From: Oscillospiraceae bacterium
GTDB taxonomy: Bacteria > Bacillota > Clostridia > Oscillospirales > CAG-272
Length of the DNA stretch: 45,617 bases
Assembly (NCBI GenBank): GCA_015065365.1
Contig: SVQL01000003.1
Coordinates: 1-45,617 of the forward strand
Direction of reading: 5' to 3'
Part shown: in pieces, positions 38,682 to 45,617 of the stretch
How the letters are laid out: the number at the start of each line of letters is the position of its first letter
Position numbering within the stretch: position 1 is the stretch's first letter
The notes under the pieces: model-generated
What the model saw: the letters and a program-made list of their open reading frames with translations, nothing else
Databases searched by the model: none
What the model was told of the DNA's origin: nothing
Made by a program: the position numbers and the translations under genes

Positions 38682-39398
38682 ATGTCAGTTTATGTTATTG
38701 CCGACCTCCATCTGGCTACTGCCGACTCACAAAAATCCATGGAGGTTTTTGGCAAAAGATGGAAAAATTATATTCAAAGAATACGCGACAATTGGCAACG
38801 AGTGATAACCGACAGCGATACTGTTATCATACCAGGTGATATTTCATGGGGACTTGCTACGTCAGATGCTCTTGATGATCTTTTATGGCTTGAATCTCTT
38901 TCGGGCACGAAGGTAATAATGAAGGGGAACCATGATTTTTGGTGGTCGACCGTTTCCAAGCTTAACAGCTTTTTTGAGCAAAACAATATCAAAACTATAA
39001 AGATATTGAACAATAATGCTTTGGAGATTGAAAACTATATAATAGCAGGCTCACGCGGTTGGTTTACCGATAAATCAATGCAAAACACGGAAGAAGACGT
39101 TGATTATGATAAGATAGTAAACCGCGAATCAATAAGACTAAAGATGTCACTTGACGAAGCAATTAAGCTTCGCGGTGAAACCGACAGAGAGATAGTAGTA
39201 TTTTTACACTTCCCTCCTGTTTGGGGAGAATTTGTGTGTAGACCAATAATTAACTTATTGAAAGAATATAATATTAAAAGATGTTATTTCGGACATATAC
39301 ACAGTGTTTATTCATATCCCGAGACGTTTGAGTTTGAAAACGTAAAATTTCATATAATTTCCGCAGATTTTCTCGATTTTCTTCCAAGAATTGTGTGA
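38682..39398 (+). CDS. Metallophosphoesterase
   Basis: VIADLHLA; IPGDISWG; MKGNHDFWW; FLHFPP; FGHIHS. Confidence 0.93.
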   Translation: MSVYVIADLHLATADSQKSMEVFGKRWKNYIQRIRDNWQRVITDSDTVIIPGDISWGLATSDALDDLLWLESLSGTKVIMKGNHDFWWSTVSKLNSFFEQNNIKTIKILNNNALEIENYIIAGSRGWFTDKSMQNTEEDVDYDKIVNRESIRLKMSLDEAIKLRGETDREIVVFLHFPPVWGEFVCRPIINLLKEYNIKRCYFGHIHSVYSYPETFEFENVKFHIISADFLDFLPRIV

Positions 39399-39414
39399 TT
39401 TTTCGGAAAATCTA

Positions 39415-39443
39415 TTGACAAATCGCAGTAAAAAAAGTACAAT
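39415..39443 (+). promoter_or_regulatory. Sigma-A promoter of tig-clpP-clpX
   Basis: TTGACA -17 nt- TACAAT. Confidence 0.85.
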
Positions 39444-39490
39444 ATATAATGTATGCAAAAATTTATTATACAACCGGAGGTTTAAACCAA

Positions 39491-40774
39491 ATGAGTTTAA
39501 CAAAATCTGAATTGATCGAAAAGAACAAATATGAATTGCAGTTCTCGGTAGATAAAGCAACCTTTGACGCAGCTGTTGATAAGGTTTACCGCAAGCAAGT
39601 AAAGTCCATTACCGTTCCCGGATTTAGAAAGGGCAAGGCTCCTAAGTCCATTATCGAAAAGATGTACGGTAAGGGTGTTTTCTATGAGGATGCTATTAAT
39701 GACCTCATTCCCGCAGCTTACACCGATGCTCTCGCTGAGTCGAAGCTCGACGTTGTAAGCCAGCCCGAGTTTGACGTTGTTTCCATCGACGATAACGGTC
39801 TTTTGCTTTCCGCTAAGGTTTACGTAAAGCCCGACGTTGAGATCAAGGACTACGTTGGTATCGAGGTTGAAAAGGAAGTTGTCGCAGTTACCGACGAGGA
39901 TGTAAACAAGGAAATAGAGATCGTTCGTGAGAGAAACTCCAGAGAGATCGAGGTTACCGACCGTGCTGCTGAAATGGGCGACACCGCAGTTATCGATTTC
40001 GAGGGCTTCTGCGACGGAGTTGCATTTGAGGGCGGAAAAGGAACTGACTACGCTCTTAAGCTCGGCTCCGGTTCTTTCATTCCCGGATTTGAGGAGCAGG
40101 TAGCAGGAAAGAATATAGACGAGGAATTTGACGTTAACGTTACCTTCCCAGCTGAGTATCACGCTGCTGATCTTGCAGGCAAAGAAGCGGTATTCAAGGT
40201 AAAGATCCATTCTATTACCAAGGTTGAACTTCCCGAGCTTGACGACGATTTTGCAAAAGATGTTTCCGAATTTGATACCTTTGATGAATATAAAGCTGAT
40301 TTGAAGGCTAAAATTGAAAAGAGACACGAGACCTCGGCTGATAACGCAGTTGAGGAAAAGCTCGTTGAGGCTCTTATTGAGAAGCTCGATGCAGACATTC
40401 CCGAGGCTATGTTCGTTGCTGAGACCGAGAACTTCGTTCGCGACTACGATAACAGACTCCGTTCTCAGGGACTTGATCTCAATACTTACTTCAAGTATAC
40501 CGGTCTTACCCTCGATACCCTTCGCACTCAGATGCGTCCTCAGGCAGAGCGCCAGGTAAAGGCAAGACTCGCTCTTGAGAAGATCGCGGCTCTTGAGAAA
40601 CTTGAGGCTACCGAGGAGGACATCAACGGCGAGTACGAGAATATCGCTAACGCTTACGGTGTTGAGCTTGAGCAGGTTAAGGCAAGCATTGATTCCGAGG
40701 CTATTGCCGCTGACATGAAGGTTAAGAAGGCAATGGACCTCGTTAAGGAAAAGGCGGTTATCAAAACCAAGTAA
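39491..40774 (+). CDS. tig: Trigger factor
   Basis: [54 protein letters not shown]. Confidence 0.97.
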   Translation: MSLTKSELIEKNKYELQFSVDKATFDAAVDKVYRKQVKSITVPGFRKGKAPKSIIEKMYGKGVFYEDAINDLIPAAYTDALAESKLDVVSQPEFDVVSIDDNGLLLSAKVYVKPDVEIKDYVGIEVEKEVVAVTDEDVNKEIEIVRERNSREIEVTDRAAEMGDTAVIDFEGFCDGVAFEGGKGTDYALKLGSGSFIPGFEEQVAGKNIDEEFDVNVTFPAEYHAADLAGKEAVFKVKIHSITKVELPELDDDFAKDVSEFDTFDEYKADLKAKIEKRHETSADNAVEEKLVEALIEKLDADIPEAMFVAETENFVRDYDNRLRSQGLDLNTYFKYTGLTLDTLRTQMRPQAERQVKARLALEKIAALEKLEATEEDINGEYENIANAYGVELEQVKASIDSEAIAADMKVKKAMDLVKEKAVIKTK

Positions 40775-40803
40775 TTTATTTGCATTATAGCAAGGAGGCA
40801 GTT

Positions 40804-41415
40804 ATGTTTAACATGGATAACAATATGTATAGCGCTCTCGTACCTATGGTCGTAGAGCAAACCGGCAAGGGTGAACGTTCATTTGACATATTTTCGCGTT
40901 TGCTCAACGACAGAATTATTTTTCTGTCCGATGAGGTAAATGACACAACTGCCTCTCTTGTTGTTGCACAGCTTCTGTTTTTGGAAGCGCAGGATCCCGA
41001 CAAGGATATAAGCTTTTATATTAACAGCCCCGGCGGTTCTGTTACTGCGGGTATGGCTATTTATGATACCATGAATTACGTTAAGTGCGACGTCTCCACT
41101 ATCTGTATAGGTATGGCGGCAAGCATGGGTGCGTTTCTGCTTAGTGCAGGAGCTAAGGGCAAAAGAATTGCCCTGCCTAACAGTGAGATCATGATACATC
41201 AGCCTCTCGGCGGCGCAAGAGGTCAGGCTACCGATATAAAAATTCAAGCAGACCTTATTCTTCGTACAAGAGATAATCTTAACAGAATTCTCGCCGAGAA
41301 CACGGGCAAATCTATCGAAGAAATTGCACGTGATACCGAGCGTGATAACTTTATGACTGCAAAGCAGGCTCTTGAATACGGACTTATTGATAAGATCTTT
41401 GAAAGAAGAGCTTAA
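40804..41415 (+). CDS. clpP: ATP-dependent Clp protease proteolytic subunit
   Basis: [51 protein letters not shown]. Confidence 0.97.
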   Translation: MFNMDNNMYSALVPMVVEQTGKGERSFDIFSRLLNDRIIFLSDEVNDTTASLVVAQLLFLEAQDPDKDISFYINSPGGSVTAGMAIYDTMNYVKCDVSTICIGMAASMGAFLLSAGAKGKRIALPNSEIMIHQPLGGARGQATDIKIQADLILRTRDNLNRILAENTGKSIEEIARDTERDNFMTAKQALEYGLIDKIFERRA

Positions 41416-41439
41416 AACTTCCCTTGAAAGGATATTCAA

Positions 41440-42783
41440 ATGGCTTCAAACAATTCAAATGGCGGCGGTAGCGGCTCGAATTTGAGATACTGCTCATTTT
41501 GCGGCAGACGTGAAAATCAGGTGAATTTCTTAATTCCCTCCCCTACCGGCGTATATATTTGCGATTTTTGCGTAGACGAGTGTCAGGAATTAATATACGA
41601 AAATTCAGTTGCCATAAGCTCTGTCGGCGACGAGCTTTCCTTTGAAACTCTTCCCAAGCCCGCAAAGATCAAGAGCATGCTTGACGATTACGTTATCGGG
41701 CAGGACGAGGCAAAGAAGGTACTGTCGGTTGCCGTATATAACCACTACAAGCGAATTCTCTACAACAAGGAAAGAACGGATGCGCAAGGCAAGGCTTCAA
41801 AGGCTGAAGCTAATGAAAACGACATCGAGCTTCAAAAGAGCAACGTGTTGCTGATTGGTAACACCGGTGTCGGAAAGACTTATCTCGCGCAGACACTTGC
41901 AAAATCCCTTAAGGTTCCCTTTGCTATTGCCGATGCCACGACTCTTACAGAGGCGGGATATGTCGGCGAGGACGTTGAAAATATTCTCCTCCGCTTGATT
42001 CAGGCGGCTGACTATGATATTGAGCGTGCGGAAAAAGGTATAATCTATATCGACGAAATAGATAAGATTGCAAGAAAGAGCGAAAACCGCTCTATCACGC
42101 GCGACGTTTCGGGCGAGGGCGTTCAGCAGGCGCTCTTGAAGATTCTTGAAGGTACTGTTGCAAACGTTCCCCCGCAGGGCGGACGCAAGCACCCCAATCA
42201 AGAATTTATACAGATAAACACTAAAAATATTCTGTTTATCTGCGGCGGTGCTTTTGAGGGGCTCGATAAGGTTATCGAAAAGCGTCAAGGAAATCAGACT
42301 ATCGGCTTTTCAAGTGAAATAAAGAAAAAAGCCGAGCGTCAAAGCAACGGCATTTATAAGGGCGTTGTTCCCCACGATATCGTTAAGTTCGGTCTTATTC
42401 CCGAGCTTGTCGGAAGAATACCCGTTATAGTTCCGCTTGACGACCTTGATAAGGATGCGCTCGTTCGCATTTTAAAGGAGCCTAAAAACTCTATTGTCAA
42501 GCAGTATATAAAGCTTATCGAGATGGACGGCGTTGAGCTTAAGTTTGACGACGAGGCGCTTGAAGCGGTTGCAAAGCTTGCTATCGAGCGAAATACCGGC
42601 GCGCGCGGACTCCGTTCCATTATGGAAAATCTCATGATGTCCGTCATGTACGATATTCCGTCAAGAGATAACGTGGCAAGCGTAATAATCGGCGCAGACT
42701 GCGTAAACGGACTTGCAGCTCCTCAATTGGTTGAAAAAGAGCTTGTTAGCTTGGATAATCCTATTGCAGGCAGTCTTGAATAG
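41440..42783 (+). CDS. clpX: ATP-dependent Clp protease ATP-binding subunit ClpX
   Basis: [11 protein letters not shown]...CDFCVDEC zinc finger; [50 protein letters not shown]. Confidence 0.98.
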   Translation: MASNNSNGGGSGSNLRYCSFCGRRENQVNFLIPSPTGVYICDFCVDECQELIYENSVAISSVGDELSFETLPKPAKIKSMLDDYVIGQDEAKKVLSVAVYNHYKRILYNKERTDAQGKASKAEANENDIELQKSNVLLIGNTGVGKTYLAQTLAKSLKVPFAIADATTLTEAGYVGEDVENILLRLIQAADYDIERAEKGIIYIDEIDKIARKSENRSITRDVSGEGVQQALLKILEGTVANVPPQGGRKHPNQEFIQINTKNILFICGGAFEGLDKVIEKRQGNQTIGFSSEIKKKAERQSNGIYKGVVPHDIVKFGLIPELVGRIPVIVPLDDLDKDALVRILKEPKNSIVKQYIKLIEMDGVELKFDDEALEAVAKLAIERNTGARGLRSIMENLMMSVMYDIPSRDNVASVIIGADCVNGLAAPQLVEKELVSLDNPIAGSLE

Positions 42784-42786
42784 TTA

Positions 42787-42817
42787 AATCCCCGTGCTTA
42801 ATAACACGGGGATTTTA
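42787..42817 (+). terminator. Intrinsic terminator of clpX
   Basis: AATCCCCGTG-cttaataa-CACGGGGATTTTA. Confidence 0.82.
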
Positions 42818-42828
42818 TAATTAAAAAC

Positions 42829-42861
42829 TCCACACTTGAAAGTTTACAATCAAGTGTGGAG
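42829..42861. terminator. Hairpin terminator facing the minus-strand gene
   Basis: CTCCACACTTGA...TCAAGTGTGGAG flanked by aaaa/tttt-type tracts. Confidence 0.75.
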
Positions 42862-42867
42862 AAAATT

Positions 42868-43572
42868 TTATCCGTATACCCAGCCTATTTGCTTCTTTAA
42901 GTTGGCTATCTGCTTGGGATAATTTTCGTTAACCTCAACGATAACGTATTTAATATTATAATTATTATCGCATACTACTGCATAAACCTCACGAGTGTCG
43001 CCTTCGTGAACGTACATATTCAGGCAATTTCCTTTAACATCAACATCAATGTTTAACTCATAGGTTATTTCATCTTTAGAAATTCCCGTTTTTTTAGCAA
43101 ACTTATCAAGCATCAAAGTCATATCTATTTCGGTTTGATTCGATTTTTTTACTTGTAATGATTCATATGAGCCTTTTTTATAAGACATTTTAGTTTCATC
43201 TAACGGAGTATTCCAATCATTTAGAGCTTTTAAATCTTCAATGTTTCCGTATTCGGCTATAAAATAATTATTATCTTCATAAATATACACGCCGCCATCG
43301 TCATATTTTTGAATTATTGCATATATATCTTCAACCTTGTTGGTAGGTAGAAAATAAACTTGCCCTTTAACTAATTCTCGGCCGTACTTATCTTTTTGCA
43401 GATGCTCGTAAATAGAACCTGGTTGCTCATTAGAAGAAACTCCAGGGATAAATTCAAAAAAAATAATGGTTGCATTGAACTTTTCGTTTGCCTTATTCAA
43501 AAACGCAACAAATCCGAAAATAATACTAACTGTTAAAATAAAACATAATGATATTAATAATATTTTTCCCAC
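42868..43572 (-). CDS. Hypothetical protein, N-terminal TM or signal anchor with extracytoplasmic domain
   Basis: Likely GTG start at 43572 (VGKILLISLCFILTVSIIFGFVAF); alternative start 43635. Confidence 0.65.
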   Translation of the reverse strand: MGKILLISLCFILTVSIIFGFVAFLNKANEKFNATIIFFEFIPGVSSNEQPGSIYEHLQKDKYGRELVKGQVYFLPTNKVEDIYAIIQKYDDGGVYIYEDNNYFIAEYGNIEDLKALNDWNTPLDETKMSYKKGSYESLQVKKSNQTEIDMTLMLDKFAKKTGISKDEITYELNIDVDVKGNCLNMYVHEGDTREVYAVVCDNNYNIKYVIVEVNENYPKQIANLKKQIGWVYG

Positions 43573-43639
43573 TGTTGTAATACCTCGTTTTGAACTCTGT
43601 TTAATTATTATAACATACTTTGGTAGAATTTGCAAGTAA

Positions 43640-43670
43640 AAAAACTCTGTTGATTTTCAACAGAGTTTTT
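43640..43670 (-). terminator. Intrinsic terminator of the CobW-like operon
   Basis: Minus strand AAAACTCTGTTGA-aaa-TCAACAGAGTTTTTTTAC. Confidence 0.8.
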
Positions 43671-43675
43671 AATAA

Positions 43676-44617
43676 TCAATAAAACGTCGCAACTACTTGT
43701 TTTGGCGGAACAGCAAATTCGGTTGATTCTACGTACAATACGGGGCCTTGCGAGCGATAAAGCTTATGCTTTTCGATTTTTACAGTTCCCTTTACCGTAA
43801 CCCAATCTTCATTCTTAAGAGCGATATTCTTTGAAAAGATGCTGATAAGTCCGCCGTACTGAATATCGTCAGCGCAGCACGTCATAATAGGTCTGCCAAG
43901 TACGCGAGAGTTCGCTCCAAGGCGCTCGTCCTCGGCAACCAACGCTTTAAACTTAACGGTCTTTCCGTTATAATCCACCATATTTTCGGAAATATCTCTA
44001 TACCATATAGCATAATCCTCGTCGGCAATTTCAATCACGTCGGCGTTTATATCGAACGGCAACGGATCTTCAAGCTCGTCATACTCCACGTGTCCGTCGG
44101 GATAGTCATAAACGATTGCGGCACGTCTTGTAATACCGCGAATTATCTTATGGATTTGTTCTTTATCAATAGTATCCGAGGTGCGGTTAAGAACAACCAT
44201 TTCGGCATCTCGTATTTTATCAACCGTAAGCTGACGCATATTGTTATTATAGTTTATAAAGGTATTTGCATCTGCAAACATCATATTCTGATAAATAGCC
44301 CAGTTTAAGGGGAAGCTATCGTAGAGTGTCTGCATTTCCCACATTCCGTTATATTCAATAATAACTCTATCAATTTTTCGGTTTTTAATAAGCGCCTCGA
44401 GATTTCCGCGGGTAAGCTCCGATTTATCCTCAATGTTGTGAATAAACACGTTTTTACCCCAAAATTTCGAGGAATCAAGCTCGACCTCGCCCTCCTCGCA
44501 CATAATAACCAGAGTTTTCTCGCCGCTGTTGAATTTTTCATCGTTAAGCGATTCCTGTATTATCGAGGTCTTACCGCCCTCAAGAAAGCCCGTAAAAATA
44601 TAAACAGGTGTTTTCAT
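43676..44617 (-). CDS. CobW/G3E-like GTPase fused to YcgQ/TIGR03943 (DUF1980)-like C-terminal domain
   Basis: TGFLEGGKTSII P-loop; VIIEYNGMW (ExxG); C-terminal YNGKTVKFKALVAEDERLGANSRVLGRPIMTCCADDIQYGGLIS...DWVTVKGTV. Confidence 0.75.
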   Translation of the reverse strand: MKTPVYIFTGFLEGGKTSIIQESLNDEKFNSGEKTLVIMCEEGEVELDSSKFWGKNVFIHNIEDKSELTRGNLEALIKNRKIDRVIIEYNGMWEMQTLYDSFPLNWAIYQNMMFADANTFINYNNNMRQLTVDKIRDAEMVVLNRTSDTIDKEQIHKIIRGITRRAAIVYDYPDGHVEYDELEDPLPFDINADVIEIADEDYAIWYRDISENMVDYNGKTVKFKALVAEDERLGANSRVLGRPIMTCCADDIQYGGLISIFSKNIALKNEDWVTVKGTVKIEKHKLYRSQGPVLYVESTEFAVPPKQVVATFY

Positions 44618-44629
44618 ATTCTACTCCAA

Positions 44630-45617
44630 TCACGCCCCGAAAAGCTCGGCAATAGCCGCCTCATTTATCTTTGATCCGATAACGCATATTTTTCCGATAG
44701 TTGACGCACTTCCACTTCTTACGTCCTTTTCCTCGGGAACGTAGTCAAAATGGATCCACTTGCCGTCCGTACCCTCGACGATACCCTTTGCGCGAAGAAT
44801 AAAGCCGTACTTTTCGTTGTTTTCAAGCGCGGAAAGTATATCCTCAATTTGCTCTGCGGAATATTTTACGACCGTTTCCCTACCCCAGCTTGTGAATACG
44901 TCGTCAGCGTGGTGGTGATGGTGGTGATGCTCATGGCAGTCGCAATGCTCGTCATGATCGTGATGGTGGTGCTCGTGGCAGTCACAATGCTCGTCGTGAT
45001 CGTGGTGATGATGCTCATGATGGTGGTGCTCGTGGCAGTCACAATGCTCGTCATGGTCATGGTGGTGATGCTCATGCTCACAATGCTCACCGTGCTCGTG
45101 GTGATGCTTATGCTCATGGTGATGTCCGCACACGGGGCATTCTTCTTCCTCTATAAGCTCGTTTAACAGATCATTAAGCGTTTTTCTTTTCTCAAAAGCA
45201 GTTATTATAGAATCAATATCGAGCTTATCAATAGGTGTCGTAATGATCTCTGCAGTAGCGTTATGCGCTCTTACAAGCGCGACCGCCTCTGCAATTTTTA
45301 CGTCAGTCGCTTTGTCGGTATGACTGAAATAGATACAGCCTGCATGCTCGATCTGATCGTTAAAGAACTCGCCGAAGTTCTTCATATACATCTTGCATTT
45401 ATTAACGTCAACGACAACGACTGCGCTGTTTATTACTGCGCCCTCAATATCCGCTTCAAAAACAGCCTTGGTGACGTCGCTGAGCTTTCCGACACCCGAG
45501 GGCTCTATAAGAATTCTGTCGGGGTTATAGGTTGCTACGACCTCATGGAGTGCCTTACTGAAGTCACCAACGAGCGAGCAGCAAATGCAGCCCGAATTCA
45601 TTTCGGTGATCTCAACG
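44630..45617 (-). CDS. CobW family GTP-binding protein with His/Cys-rich insert (N-terminus beyond window end)
   Basis: EMNSGCICCSLVGDF (CxCC); RILIEPSGVGKLSD; HHHHDHDEHCDCHE repeats; C-terminal LRAKGIVEGTDGKWIHFDYVPEE. Reading frame is open to the window edge. Confidence 0.92.
   Translation of the reverse strand, partial: VEITEMNSGCICCSLVGDFSKALHEVVATYNPDRILIEPSGVGKLSDVTKAVFEADIEGAVINSAVVVVDVNKCKMYMKNFGEFFNDQIEHAGCIYFSHTDKATDVKIAEAVALVRAHNATAEIITTPIDKLDIDSIITAFEKRKTLNDLLNELIEEEECPVCGHHHEHKHHHEHGEHCEHEHHHHDHDEHCDCHEHHHHEHHHHDHDEHCDCHEHHHHDHDEHCDCHEHHHHHHHADDVFTSWGRETVVKYSAEQIEDILSALENNEKYGFILRAKGIVEGTDGKWIHFDYVPEEKDVRSGSASTIGKICVIGSKINEAAIAELFGA
44908..45135 (-). repeat. Degenerate tandem repeats encoding the His/Cys-rich linker
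   Basis: Three copies of HHHHDHDEHCDCHE plus shorter HHHEH units. Confidence 0.85.

Noticed and set aside
39497-40327. 276-aa antisense ORF within tig
   Set aside because: Artefact of codon bias in a highly expressed gene; no family features.
44750-45166. Plus-strand ORF rich in V/M/L (MLVVIVVMMLMMVVLVAV) resembling a membrane protein, and minus-strand 44866-45117 Thr/Ser/Ile ORF
   Set aside because: Both are alternate-frame shadows of the His-codon repeats in the CobW gene.
1-45617. CRISPR arrays, transposases, toxin-antitoxin pairs, phage genes
   Set aside because: Looked for on both strands; no regularly spaced repeats or matching proteins seen.

Overview
This looks like an ordinary chromosomal segment from a low-GC, endospore-forming Clostridia-type Firmicute. 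It is mostly core housekeeping genes: secA 3' end, alr, ruvB/ruvA, ruvC, ecfA1/ecfA2/ecfT, truA, pgsA, a ClpE-like ATPase, rpsB-tsf, a NfnA/NfnB-like pair, proC, spoIIID, apgM, lepB, rbgA, rnhB, yraN, thrC, tig-clpP-clpX and two CobW-like GTPases. There is one tRNA-Leu(CAA). I found no CRISPR array, prophage, transposase or obvious defence island. The strongest unusual signal is a full-length, intact P-type-ATPase-like membrane protein (20453-23179). It keeps the family layout, but in my by-eye alignment every catalytic signature has been replaced (TGES, PEGL, DKTGT, KGAP, TGD, GDGxND). It sits 2 nt downstream of a ClpE-like unfoldase with a zinc finger and a ClpP-docking-like loop. Second in interest is a CobW-like GTPase fused to a YcgQ/TIGR03943-like C-terminal domain, next to a CobW GTPase with a very His/Cys-rich repeat insert. 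Several intergenic inverted repeats are not explained by simple terminators. One of them would bury the Shine-Dalgarno of a YlmC/YmxH-family gene. All family calls are by-eye motif recognition; no database search was run.
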